Source of the DNA: Afipia sp.
Lineage (GTDB): Bacteria > Pseudomonadota > Alphaproteobacteria > Rhizobiales > Xanthobacteraceae
Assembly: GCA_017308595.1 (NCBI GenBank)
Contig: JAFKER010000011.1
Coordinates: 62,001 to 126,000 of the forward strand
Direction of reading: 5' to 3'
DNA length: 64,000 nucleotides
The notes beneath the pieces were generated by a model. It did not search any database, had not been told where the DNA came from, and saw nothing but the letters and a program-made list of their open reading frames with translations. The stretch's first letter is position 1; each line of letters opens with the position of its first letter. This document shows positions 44,663 to 53,606 of the stretch, piece by piece. Made by a program: the position numbers and the translations under genes.

Positions 44663-45739
44663 ATGTGGCCCGACCGCAGACTTATCGATCTTTTCAAGAT
44701 TGACGTTCCGATTGTTCAAGCGCCGATGGCCGGCGTTCAGGATGTCGATGTCATGATCGGTGTAGCGGAGGGCGGGGCACTTGGATCGTTGCCCTGCGCG
44801 ATGATTTCAGCAGAGAAAGCGCGCGAGCAGGTTCAGATCTTCCGTCAACGCGTCAGTGCGCCACTCAACATGAATTTCTTCTGTCATACGGCAGTCGAGG
44901 CTGATGCCGATCGTGAGGTCGGTTGGCGAAGGCGGCTTGCACCGTATTTTCAGGAACTGGGCCTTGATCCCGGCATGACTGTGAACGCCGCCAATCGTGC
45001 GCCGTTCGACGAGCAGATGTGCGGACTGGTCGAAGAGCTCAAGCCCGAGATCGTGAGCTTTCACTTCGGCTTGCCGGAGAAGACGTTGCTGGAACGTGTG
45101 AAAGCGGCAGGTGCGATCGTTGTCGGCTGCGCGACCATCGTGAAAGAGGCGATTTGGCTTGAGCAGCACGGAGCCGATGTCATCATCGCGCAGGGCGCGG
45201 AGGCCGGCGGTCACCGGGGCATGTTTTTGACGGACAATATCGCATCGCAGCCAGGGACGATGTCGCTGGTGCCGCAGGTGGTGGATGCGGTGCGGGTGCC
45301 TGTGATTGCCGCAGGCGGCATCGCGGATGGCCGCGGGATCGCGGCTGCATTTGCGCTGGGCGCCGCTGGCGTCCAGATCGGAACCGCTTACCTGCGGACT
45401 CCGGAATCCAAAGCGAGCGCCTTGGGAAAAGCAGCGCTTGCGGCGGCATCGGATGACGCCACGGTGATCACCAATGTCATGACAGGGCGTCCGGCACGCG
45501 GTGTCGCGAATCGTGCGATACGTGAGGTCGGTCCGGTATCTCCCGATGCGCCAGTATTTCCCCATGCAGCGACGGCCTTTGCGCCGCTCAAGACTGCTGC
45601 GGAAAAACTCGGCCGCGCCGATTTTACCAATCTTTGGGCCGGGCAGTCGGTGGCGCTTGGCCGTGAGTTTGGCGCTGCTGATCTCACACGCACGCTGGCG
45701 GTGGAAGCACAGGAGCGGTTGCGTTACCTCGCCGGCTGA
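44663..45739 (+). CDS. nitronate monooxygenase family flavoprotein
   Basis: A 358-residue FMN-dependent TIM-barrel enzyme. VPIVQAPMAGVQDVDVMIGV, NFFCHT, the active-site segment QGAEAGGHRG (His) and IAAGGIADGRGIAAAFALGAAGVQIGTAYL place it with nitronate monooxygenases, which oxidise propionate-3-nitronate and related nitro compounds. A start at 44651 is equally open; 44663 begins at MWPDRRLIDLF, closer to family starts. Confidence 0.92.
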   Translation: MWPDRRLIDLFKIDVPIVQAPMAGVQDVDVMIGVAEGGALGSLPCAMISAEKAREQVQIFRQRVSAPLNMNFFCHTAVEADADREVGWRRRLAPYFQELGLDPGMTVNAANRAPFDEQMCGLVEELKPEIVSFHFGLPEKTLLERVKAAGAIVVGCATIVKEAIWLEQHGADVIIAQGAEAGGHRGMFLTDNIASQPGTMSLVPQVVDAVRVPVIAAGGIADGRGIAAAFALGAAGVQIGTAYLRTPESKASALGKAALAAASDDATVITNVMTGRPARGVANRAIREVGPVSPDAPVFPHAATAFAPLKTAAEKLGRADFTNLWAGQSVALGREFGAADLTRTLAVEAQERLRYLAG

Positions 45740-45886
45740 CTCCAAGGGGTATATTTTACCCATGAACCTGAAATTGTTGATTTAATTCAAGTCGCAACGG
45801 CATTTCCGCGACTTATTTGGCGTTGGCGATCAGCGCCGAATGCTCTATGAGGGCGGCTGAATACAGCCGTTCGGAGTTTCCTTGAT

Positions 45887-46174
45887 ATGTCAGTCGACGC
45901 CGCCACCGTCCGCCGGATCGCGCATCTCGCGCGCATCGCCGTGAAGGATGAGGAAGTGTCCCATCTTCAGGGCGAACTGAACGCGATGCTGGCCTTCGTC
46001 GAGCAGTTGACCGAAGTCAATGTTGAGGGCGTTGAGCCAATGACTTCGGTGATGCCGATGGAGATGAAGAAGCGTGCGGATGTTGTGACTGACGGCGAGA
46101 TTCCGGACAAGGTTCTCGCCAATGCGCCGGCGACCGAAGATCACTTCTTCCTGGTGCCGAAAGTGGTCGAATAA
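45887..46174 (+). CDS. gatC: Asp-tRNA(Asn)/Glu-tRNA(Gln) amidotransferase subunit C
   Basis: A 95-residue subunit of GatCAB, which amidates mischarged Glu-tRNA(Gln) and Asp-tRNA(Asn). [37 protein letters not shown] and the terminal [13 protein letters not shown] are diagnostic. It heads the operon gatC - CxxC protein - gatA - lipoprotein - gatB. Confidence 0.96.
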   Translation: MSVDAATVRRIAHLARIAVKDEEVSHLQGELNAMLAFVEQLTEVNVEGVEPMTSVMPMEMKKRADVVTDGEIPDKVLANAPATEDHFFLVPKVVE

Positions 46175-46192
46175 CCCGCGAGGCAAAAAACC

Positions 46193-46381
46193 ATGTGCCT
46201 GTTGTGCAGCGACGAGAAAGCTTACGCGGCCTACATGACCTATCTCGACGAGATGGAGCGGCAAGGAAAGAACGTCGATCCCGACAAGGCGATAGATGCG
46301 GTGATCGACATGCTCGAAGCCGAAGCGGCACAGGCCAAGAAGAACAAGTCTCCCTTTATTTGCGATCCGATTGAAGAATAA
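46193..46381 (+). CDS. small CxxC protein between gatC and gatA
   Basis: A 62-residue protein beginning MCLLCSDEKAYAAYMTYLDE. Cys2 and Cys5 form a CxxC pair at the very N-terminus; a third Cys lies near the end (FICDPIEE). The middle is an acidic/basic helix. It starts 18 bp after gatC and ends 3 bp before gatA, so it is very probably translated with them. No family or function is recognised; metal binding or redox sensing is a guess. Confidence 0.8.
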   Translation: MCLLCSDEKAYAAYMTYLDEMERQGKNVDPDKAIDAVIDMLEAEAAQAKKNKSPFICDPIEE

Positions 46382-46384
46382 GAA

Positions 46385-47863
46385 ATGACCGATCTGACTT
46401 CACTGACGCTGGCCGATGCCCGCGAGGGCCTCGCGCAGAAATCCTTCACGGCGCTGGAACTGACCGACGCACATCTGGCCGCGATGGAAAAGGCGCGCGT
46501 GCTCAATGCCTATGTTCTGGAAACGCCGGAGCAGGCGCGGGCACAGGCGAAGGCCGCCGATGCGACCATCGCCAAGGGCGATGCGGGGCCGCTTGCCGGA
46601 ATTCCTCTCGGCGTAAAGGACCTGTTCGCGACGACGGGCGTGCGCGCGACGGCATGTTCGAAAATCATCGGCAACTTCATCCCGCCGTATGAGTCCACGG
46701 TCACGTCGCAGCTCTGGCGCGACGGGGCGGTCATGCTCGGCAAGCTCAATTGCGACGAGTTCGCCATGGGCTCGTCCAACGAGACCTCGGCATTCGGCCC
46801 GGTGCTCAATCCGTGGCGGCGTGAAGGCTCGGACGACAACCTTGTTCCGGGCGGCTCGTCCGGCGGCTCGGCTTCGGCGGTTGCGGCCAATCTTTGCCTC
46901 GGTGCGACCGGTACAGACACCGGCGGTTCGATCCGCCAGCCTGCGGCATTCACTGGCATTGTCGGCATCAAGCCGACCTATGGCCGCTGCTCGCGCTGGG
47001 GCATTGTGGCGTTTGCTTCATCGCTGGATCAGGCGGGGCCGTTCGCGCGCACCGTGCGCGATACTGCGATCCTGATGCGCTCGATGGCCGGACATGATCC
47101 GAAGGATACGACCTCGGTGGATCGTCCGGTGCCGGACTATGAAGCCGCGATTGGCAAGTCGGTGAAGGGCATGAAGATCGGTATTCCGAAAGAGTATCGT
47201 CTCGACGGCATGTCCGGGGAAATCGACAAGCTGTGGGCGCAGGGTGCCGACTGGCTGAAGGCCGCAGGCGCGGAGCTTATCGAAGTCTCGCTTCCGCACA
47301 CCAAATATGCGCTGCCGGCTTACTATGTCGTCGCGCCGGCGGAAGCCTCATCCAATCTCGCGCGCTACGACGGTGTACGTTATGGCGCGCGCGTCAACGG
47401 CAAGAATATCGTCGAGATGTATGAGAATACCCGCGCAGAAGGATTTGGCGCGGAAGTTCGCCGCCGGATCATGATCGGTACTTATGTTCTGTCCGCAGGC
47501 TATTATGACGCTTATTACCTGCGCGCGCAGAAAGTCCGGACGCTGATCAAGAAGGATTTTGAAGAGGTGTTCGCCAAGGGCGTGCACGCCATTCTGACCC
47601 CGGCAACGCCGTCCGCTGCATTCGGTGTCGGCGAGAAGGGCAACGCCGACCCGATCGAGATGTACCTCAACGACATCTTCACGGTGACGGTGAACATGGC
47701 CGGACTGCCGGGCATTGCTGTGCCTGCTGGCGCAGACGGGCAGGGGCTACCGCTTGGTCTGCAATTGATCGGACGGCCATTCGAGGAAGAGACGCTGTTT
47801 TCGCTCGGCGAGGTGATCGAGCAGGCGGCGGGGCACTTCACCGCGAAGAAGTGGTGGGCGTAA
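46385..47863 (+). CDS. gatA: Asp-tRNA(Asn)/Glu-tRNA(Gln) amidotransferase subunit A
   Basis: A 492-residue amidase that releases ammonia from glutamine for the GatB site. The amidase signature shows catalytic Lys78 (PLGVKDLF), GGSSGGSA (about 156-163) and [12 protein letters not shown] with the nucleophile Ser and its partner. [20 protein letters not shown] follows. Length is normal for GatA. Confidence 0.97.
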   Translation: MTDLTSLTLADAREGLAQKSFTALELTDAHLAAMEKARVLNAYVLETPEQARAQAKAADATIAKGDAGPLAGIPLGVKDLFATTGVRATACSKIIGNFIPPYESTVTSQLWRDGAVMLGKLNCDEFAMGSSNETSAFGPVLNPWRREGSDDNLVPGGSSGGSASAVAANLCLGATGTDTGGSIRQPAAFTGIVGIKPTYGRCSRWGIVAFASSLDQAGPFARTVRDTAILMRSMAGHDPKDTTSVDRPVPDYEAAIGKSVKGMKIGIPKEYRLDGMSGEIDKLWAQGADWLKAAGAELIEVSLPHTKYALPAYYVVAPAEASSNLARYDGVRYGARVNGKNIVEMYENTRAEGFGAEVRRRIMIGTYVLSAGYYDAYYLRAQKVRTLIKKDFEEVFAKGVHAILTPATPSAAFGVGEKGNADPIEMYLNDIFTVTVNMAGLPGIAVPAGADGQGLPLGLQLIGRPFEEETLFSLGEVIEQAAGHFTAKKWWA

Positions 47864-47987
47864 GGCTTTGGCCGGACGGCAAACCGGCGGCCGCCTTGAA
47901 TTCACCGTTTCTGTCGTCGATGCCTGTTGGCAAAGGTATATTTTCATTAACCGCCTGGCGCGATAACGATGGCGGGATCGGTGAGCG

Positions 47988-49373
47988 ATGCGTTGGGTGC
48001 GGCCTCTTGTGAGTGTTGCGTTGGTGTCGGGCGTTTTGCTCGGCTGCGCGTCGATTCAGAATGCGCCGGTCAATCTTCCAGGCTCCGATAATCTCGCTGA
48101 GAACGGCAATATCGGCTTCGGCGAAACAGCCAGTTTCGACGACACGATCGTCGGGCTGTCCTTTTCCGGCGGCGGAACGCGTGCGGCGGCATTCTCTTAC
48201 GGCGTGCTGAAGGAGATGGAGCGGATCCCGCTGCGCGGCGCGCAGGGGCCGATGATCGACCGCGTTGAGTTTATCTCCGGCGTCTCGGGTGGTTCTGTGA
48301 CAGCGGCGTATTACGGTTTGCGGAAGCGGGCTGCTCTCGCTGATTTTCGCGAACGCTTCCTGTTGCGCAATGCGGAGGAGGGCCTGCAGACAAGCCTGAC
48401 GCTTGCGACACTTTCACGCGCGGCCGCGGGCGGTATCAATGACTCCACCGGCTTTCCGCGCTGGCTTGATGCCAATCTGTTCGAGGGCGCGACGTTTCGT
48501 GATCTTGGTCTGACAAGCCGGCCGCAGGTCTGGATCAACGCGTCCGACATCTACAACAGGACGCCGTTTGTGTTCGGCGCGGTGGCGTTCGGCGCCATGT
48601 GTTCCAATTTGTCGGAGTATCCCCTCGCAAACGCTGTTGCTGCGTCGGCCGCGGTTCCGGTGGCCTTTGCGCCGGTGGTGATGCAAACGTTCCCTGCAAA
48701 GTGCAACGACCGGCTGCCGCAATGGATCGTGCGCGCACGTGACAATGCCAATGCGCCGCCGATGTTGAACTCGTTTGCAAAAGCGATCAGCCGGTATCGC
48801 GATGGCTCGATGCCGTACATCAAACTGCTCGATGGCGGTCTCGTCGATAATTACGGCCTCGCCGGCATGACCATTGCGCGCTTATCTTCGGAGACGCCCT
48901 ATGGACCACTATCGCCAAGACAGGCCGTCAGGCTGCGGCGCGCGTTGATTCTGGTGGTGGATGCCAAGACCGGTCTGTCCGGCAACTGGATCAACACCAT
49001 CGAGGGGCCGAGCGGGGCGGAGCTTGTCAAGGCGGCCGCCGACACGGCCATCGATGCCAGCGTCGCTGGCAGTTTTACGGCCTTCAATGCGACCATGACG
49101 GACTGGCAGGGCGCGCTGGTGAGATGGCGCTGCGGGTTGTCCGCGGCGGACAGGGCGCGGTACGGCGCGCGAGCGGGCTGGAACTGCCGTGACGTCAAAT
49201 TCTATGTCGGCCGGATTGGCTTCGATCAGCTCGAACAAAGCCGCGCTGCCGAACTTGAACGGGTCCCCACGCGCTTCCAGTTGCCGGCCGAACAGGTCGA
49301 CAGCGTCATTGCGGCAGGTGGCGATGCACTGCGCGCAAGCCCGACCTTCCGCAGTTTCGCGGCAGGGCTTTAG
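47988..49373 (+). CDS. patatin-like phospholipase lipoprotein
   Basis: A 461-residue predicted lipoprotein. A signal peptide ends in the lipobox LLGC (Cys20). The patatin catalytic elements are SFSGGGTRAAAFSYG (oxyanion loop, 59-73), SGVSGGS with nucleophile Ser100, and LLDGGLVDNYG (catalytic Asp). It is thus likely a membrane-tethered acyl hydrolase facing the periplasm. It is inserted between gatA and gatB on the same strand, with 124 bp and 58 bp gaps. Its substrate is unknown. Confidence 0.9.
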   Translation: MRWVRPLVSVALVSGVLLGCASIQNAPVNLPGSDNLAENGNIGFGETASFDDTIVGLSFSGGGTRAAAFSYGVLKEMERIPLRGAQGPMIDRVEFISGVSGGSVTAAYYGLRKRAALADFRERFLLRNAEEGLQTSLTLATLSRAAAGGINDSTGFPRWLDANLFEGATFRDLGLTSRPQVWINASDIYNRTPFVFGAVAFGAMCSNLSEYPLANAVAASAAVPVAFAPVVMQTFPAKCNDRLPQWIVRARDNANAPPMLNSFAKAISRYRDGSMPYIKLLDGGLVDNYGLAGMTIARLSSETPYGPLSPRQAVRLRRALILVVDAKTGLSGNWINTIEGPSGAELVKAAADTAIDASVAGSFTAFNATMTDWQGALVRWRCGLSAADRARYGARAGWNCRDVKFYVGRIGFDQLEQSRAAELERVPTRFQLPAEQVDSVIAAGGDALRASPTFRSFAAGL

Positions 49374-49431
49374 GCCCTGATCTGCTCAGCCGGGGGTTTT
49401 CTCATCGGCCCCATCAAGGTAAAAGCCGCTC

Positions 49432-50916
49432 ATGAACGCAAACGTCAAACCTTCCAAACTCATCAAGGGCGCGACCGGTGACTGGGAGATGGTCATCGGC
49501 CTGGAAGTCCACGCCCAGGTGACATCCAATTCCAAGTTGTTTTCGGGGGCCTCGACCGCGTTCGGAGGCGCGCCGAACGATCATGTTACGCTGGTGGACG
49601 CGGCGATGCCCGGCATGCTGCCCGTCATCAATGAGGAATGCGTGGCGCAGGCGGTCCGCACCGGCCTTGGTCTCAAAGCGCAGATCAACCTGAAGTCCAC
49701 CTTCGACCGGAAGAACTACTTCTACCCGGATTTGCCGCAAGGCTATCAGATCAGCCAGTACAAGTCGCCGATCGTCGGGGAAGGTGCGGTGGTCGTCGAT
49801 CTGTCCGGTGGCGAAAGCGTGACGGTTGGCATCGAGCGGCTGCATCTGGAGCAGGACGCCGGCAAGTTGATGCACGACCAGCATCCAACCATGTCCTTTG
49901 TCGATCTCAACCGCTCGGGCGTTGCCCTGATGGAGATTGTGTCCAAGCCGGATATTCGATCGGCCGAGGAAGCGCAGGGCTATGTCGCCAAGCTTCGATC
50001 GATCCTGCGCTATCTCGGCACCTGCGACGGTGACATGGAGAAGGGCAACCTGCGCGCTGACGTGAACGTTTCCGTCCGCAGGCCGGGCGAGCCGTTCGGA
50101 ACGCGCTGCGAAATCAAGAACATGAATTCGATCCGTTTCATCGGGCAGGCGATTCATTATGAAGCTCGCCGCCAGATTGGCATTCTTGAAGATGGCGGGA
50201 CCATCGATCAGGAAACCCGGCTGTATGATCCGAACAAGGGCGAGACTCGCTCGATGCGCTCAAAGGAAGAAGCGCACGACTACCGATACTTCCCGGACCC
50301 CGATCTGTTGCCGCTGGAATTCACCGCCGCCTACGTGGACGAGCTCAAGGCGACGCTGCCGGAACTTCCCGATGAGAAGCGCGAGCGTTTCATGGCGGAC
50401 TTTGGTCTGACACCTTACGACGCGAGCGTACTGGTCGCCGAACGGGAGAGCGCAGACTTCTTCGAGGCGGTGTTGGGGCGGCTCTCCGACAAGGCGCGCG
50501 ACGGCAAGCTTGCCGCCAACTGGGTTATCAACGAGCTGTTCGGCCGTCTCAACAAGGAAGGGCAGGATATTTCCTCGTCGCCGGTGTCGGCAGAGCAGAT
50601 GGCGGCGATTATCGGCCTGATCGGAGATGGAACCATCTCCGGCAAGATCGCCAAAGACCTGTTCGAGATCGTCTGGACCAAGGGCGGTGACCCGCGCGCG
50701 CTTGTCGAAAGCCTCGGGATGAAGCAGGTCACGGATCTCGGCGCCATCGAGAAGGTGGTCGACGACATCATTGCCGCCAATCCGGACAAGGCGGAGCAGG
50801 CGCGCGCCAAGCCGCAGCTCATGGGCTGGTTTGTCGGCCAGGTCATGAAGTCGACCGGCGGCAAGGTGAATCCGCAGGCGGTGAACGACCTGTTGAAGGC
50901 CAAGCTCGGCATCTGA
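49432..50916 (+). CDS. gatB: Asp-tRNA(Asn)/Glu-tRNA(Gln) amidotransferase subunit B
   Basis: A 494-residue kinase/tRNA-binding subunit of Gat[43 protein letters not shown]-like sequence (here [20 protein letters not shown]), [10 protein letters not shown] and the GatB/Yqey C-terminal domain with [16 protein letters not shown] confirm it. Length is normal. Confidence 0.97.
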   Translation: MNANVKPSKLIKGATGDWEMVIGLEVHAQVTSNSKLFSGASTAFGGAPNDHVTLVDAAMPGMLPVINEECVAQAVRTGLGLKAQINLKSTFDRKNYFYPDLPQGYQISQYKSPIVGEGAVVVDLSGGESVTVGIERLHLEQDAGKLMHDQHPTMSFVDLNRSGVALMEIVSKPDIRSAEEAQGYVAKLRSILRYLGTCDGDMEKGNLRADVNVSVRRPGEPFGTRCEIKNMNSIRFIGQAIHYEARRQIGILEDGGTIDQETRLYDPNKGETRSMRSKEEAHDYRYFPDPDLLPLEFTAAYVDELKATLPELPDEKRERFMADFGLTPYDASVLVAERESADFFEAVLGRLSDKARDGKLAANWVINELFGRLNKEGQDISSSPVSAEQMAAIIGLIGDGTISGKIAKDLFEIVWTKGGDPRALVESLGMKQVTDLGAIEKVVDDIIAANPDKAEQARAKPQLMGWFVGQVMKSTGGKVNPQAVNDLLKAKLGI

Positions 50917-51510
50917 ACATCTTCAATGCGGGTGATCCGGCGTGCGGAGCAGGCTCTTCGCGCGCCGTTTTGCGGTTTCGTTTTCCGTTTTCAGTGTCGC
51001 GAACTGTCCGTGCGATGACGTCGAGCGTCGATAAAACGTCCCGCGACGTGGAATCGAAATGCGAATCAGATTTCGCAAAAGCTCCTGAAAAGTTCTCCGG
51101 CGCGAGCGTTGATCGCTTCAAAAGCAAATTTTCCAGAAAATATTTTTGTTGCTAAAAAACGCGACTCAGAGTCCGCGACGCGGGCTTTTTGCACCATTCG
51201 AAGTTATGCGCGGTTTTATTGGGGTTATGATGCGCGTTGTATTCGAATGAAAAAAGTGCTTGCGGCGCAGCGGTTTCTTACATTGTCGAAGTCGTATCTT
51301 TCAATTGTTCGACGTGCGCGTTGCGATGTTCTGCGGATGCGTCGCTATGGTTTTGTTTTGTGTTTGCAGCGTGCGCTGTGCCTTGTGCGTAAACACTTCC
51401 TTAAGCGGGACGCTGTTTTTTTGAATGCGTTGGTGTAATCCAGTTGAAGTGCATTTCGATTCCCGAGTGCACACAGCGATTAAGCCATCTCACTAACTCA
51501 GGAGGGCAAC
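50917..51510. other. gap between gatB and the Lys-rich peptide gene
   Basis: This 594-bp stretch is richer in A+T than its neighbours, with T and A tracts between about 51120 and 51430. A plus-strand open frame (51109-51438) has atypical Arg/Cys-rich composition and no ribosome site, and I do not accept it. A short GACTC-A-GAGTC palindrome lies at about 51163. No clear promoter or terminator could be assigned. Confidence 0.5.
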
Positions 51511-51603
51511 ATGGCCAAGAAAGCGAAGAAGGCGAAGAAGGCGAAGTCGGCAGTGAAGAAGACTGTCAAGAAGACGAAGAAGGTCGCCAAGAAGAAGAAG
51601 TAA
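51511..51603 (+). CDS. Lys-rich histone-H1-like micro-protein
   Basis: A 30-residue frame after an excellent ribosome site (AGGAGGGCAAC then ATG). The peptide begins MAKKAKKAKKAKSAVKK and contains 17 Lys and 6 Ala, with no acidic or aromatic residue. Almost all Lys codons are AAG, with repeated GCGAAGAAG units. The composition is like the tails of bacterial H1-like proteins and of topA in this window, so it may bind DNA or RNA. It stands alone in a sparse region. A TAAGGC/GCCTTA hairpin begins at the stop codon. Confidence 0.7.
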   Translation: MAKKAKKAKKAKSAVKKTVKKTKKVAKKKK

Positions 51604-52324
51604 GGCTACGCCTTATGGAATTGTCGGCACATGATGCCGGCATCGTCACACGAGCCGCCAGACCGATCTGTTCGCAAGAACGAGTTTGAACCGGCGGCTC
51701 CAGTCGACGAAAGAGGGTGTCGGCGAGACATCAGGCGAGACGGTCCGGCCATCCGGTCGGGCAGAAGAGTTCAAGAGCTCTTCGTTCGTTGCGGGGGATG
51801 ACCCCGCAGTTTCCCGGTCGTTTGCTTCGGCAGATCATCGGTGAAATCTCTGTCCTGGCGTGTTCACCGACGCCCTCGTTTTTTTGAGCTGCCCGGCGCG
51901 CTCAGGATGCGCCCTTTGGCAGCTTACGTTCTCCGATCCATTTACCCAGCCCGCACCCGCTTGGTCAGATGTTCCAGAGCGTCCCTGGCGTTCCGTACCG
52001 GCCGCCGGTGCTATGCCGTCGGGCTCAGACCGTCGCCGTTCAAATCCTGACCGTCCACGATGGTTATCGCTTCGCCAATCGCGAAGGTGAATCGATTCTC
52101 TCGGCGATCGAGAAATGCCCGGAAACAGCCTGTTTCTGCGATTCGTCGTGCATCGCCACCGCGCGGCATTCACCTTCGATTCATCGCGATGCTTAAACCG
52201 CGATTCAAATTTTACGGGTTTTATGATCGCAACAAGCCGGCAAACGGCGAACGCGTATTCCGCAGAGTTGGTGAACCGGTTTTGCGGAATACGCGCCTCA
52301 AGCAATAGCGCATCAAACAGAGCC
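51604..52324. other. gap between Lys-rich peptide and Sel1-like gene
   Basis: This 721-bp stretch has no convincing gene; the overlapping frames on both strands have no common motif or ribosome site. Inverted repeats present are CGGCA/TGCCG (51625-51639), GAGCCGCC/GGCGGCTC (51652-51700) and a 13-bp perfect pair at 52252-52295, listed separately. Confidence 0.5.
52252..52295. repeat. 13-bp perfect inverted repeat
   Basis: CGCGTATTCCGCA (52252-52264) and TGCGGAATACGCG (52283-52295) are exact complements around an 18-nt centre, about 30 bp before the chosen Sel1-like start. Without a T run it is unlikely to be a terminator; operator or RNA leader structure are both possible. Confidence 0.55.
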
Positions 52325-52636
52325 ATGACAGGAGCCGCGCTCGCCGCGGCGGGAATCGGGAGAACCAAGATGTTTCAGGGGACGATTGATACCGGCGCCG
52401 CTATGGCGGTCGAAGCTACCGCGAATGGCGACGTGTTGTTCGATCTTGGCGTGCTTTATTCAAGCGGGCGGAACGGCCTGATTGATCTGATCGCGGCTCA
52501 CAAGTGGTTCAACCTGGCCGCGCTGAAGGGCAGGGTGGATGCCATTTCTTTGCGTCAGGAAATCGCCGGGCAAATGTCGAGTGCCGAGATTGCGGCCGCT
52601 CAGCGTGAAGCGCGGGCGTGGATGACAACGTACTGA
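52325..52636 (+). CDS. Sel1-repeat-like small protein
   Basis: A 103-residue protein with one recognisable Sel1/TPR-like unit: DVLFDLGVLYSSGRNGLIDL then AAHKWFNLAALKG, followed by the helix MSSAEIAAAQREARAWM. Sel1 units mediate protein-protein contact. Homologous short proteins are common in this bacterial group. The start is uncertain: an in-frame ATG at 52223 would place the inverted repeat inside the gene; 52325 was chosen, though neither has a strong ribosome site. Confidence 0.65.
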   Translation: MTGAALAAAGIGRTKMFQGTIDTGAAMAVEATANGDVLFDLGVLYSSGRNGLIDLIAAHKWFNLAALKGRVDAISLRQEIAGQMSSAEIAAAQREARAWMTTY

Positions 52637-52822
52637 TCAGACAACCGCTCCGGACAGCTGCTGTGTGCGATCACTCGCCCTCACGCAACGCAATCGCCTG
52701 ATGCCTTCAGGAAACACACGGAGTGAATAGGGTGGCGCTTCAGGCGAAGCCTGATTCTGCTCGTTTCATGTGAACATGAGCGTGCAGGTGAAGTTTGAAC
52801 TGTAATGCGCTGACTGCAGGTT

Positions 52823-52914
52823 TGGCGGAGACGGAGGGATTCGAACCCTCGATACCCTTTTCAAGGTATGCTCATTTAGCAAACGAGTGCCTTCAGCCGC
52901 TCGGCCACGTCTCC
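52823..52914 (-). tRNA. tRNA-Ser (anticodon GCT)
   Basis: A class II tRNA with a long variable arm. The acceptor stem GGAGACG pairs with CGTCTCC; the anticodon loop TTGCTAA gives GCT, reading AGC/AGU; the T arm has GGTTCGAATCC. The 3' CCA is encoded (52823-52825). The mature body without CCA is 52826-52914. Confidence 0.97.
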
Positions 52915-53606
52915 ACAGGCTCGATATGCCTCACGCGATGACGCGCCGCAAGTCATTGAGTGCTTTTATAGTATCGTCGATCGACTGGTTTTTCGTCCGT
53001 AAGGCTCCTCAGCCTTTATAATGTCGCACGATAAACCCGTTCAGCGCGGCTGGTGCGCCACATTTTCTGCCCTAGAAGAGGGCTGGGGCCTCTTCTCAAC
53101 GTAAAAATCTCCATCCGGTGGCCAGGTCGACACCCGGAATCGCGCCGCACAAGCGCGCTTGTCCGATTCCGATCTCCAAGCATTTGATTCGCATAATCCA
53201 CACCGGTCGCGTTGCGCGGTACGGGTGCGCTGCCACATTCAGCTTTTTCGGGAACATTACGTGACAGTTCGATAATACTAGCAGTATCAACTGGTTACGG
53301 CTGTTTCGCGACGCGAGTTGCGTGCCATTTGTGCAACACATCTCTGAAAACGGCTGGAACCGCCCCATTTCAAGGCGGTCCTTTGTTGCGTGTTCACGAC
53401 TGTTGGGCAATGGTCATCGGAGCGACGGAGGGGGGCATCCCGAGGTCGTCCCGTTTGGGAGTTTCGCTTAAGTCGCTCGCGTTCAGCGGGAGTGTCCGAA
53501 AGCGCGAGGCGAACAGCGGTTAGCGGGGATTAAGGGAACCAACCATGTGGTGTGACTTACACCACCGGCCAGGAACCTTCCCTAGAGAGCAAAACTTGGA
53601 GGTTTT
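52915..53606. other. gap and leader region before the porin
   Basis: This 692-bp stretch has no convincing gene. A hairpin GGAACCGCC / GGCGGTCC (53356-53381) followed by TTTGTT looks like a weak terminator and might end a small RNA started near 53260, where AT-rich ATACT/AGTAT symmetry occurs. The last 80 bp form a structured leader of the porin mRNA. Confidence 0.5.
53533..53583 (+). promoter_or_regulatory. structured 5' leader of porin mRNA
   Basis: Outer arms AGGGAA (53533-53538) and TTCCCT (53578-53583) enclose an inner perfect stem GTGGTGT/ACACCAC (53547-53565, loop GACTT). The element ends 15 bp before the GGAGG ribosome site of the porin, so it could affect mRNA stability or access to the site. 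Confidence 0.45.

Noticed and set aside
51109-51438. 109-codon plus-strand frame before the Lys-rich peptide
   Set aside because: No ribosome site, atypical Cys/Arg-rich composition and no family resemblance.
51835-52368. 177-codon minus-strand frame
   Set aside because: Arg/Ser/Pro-rich antisense-type sequence with no motif; overlaps the Sel1-like gene start.
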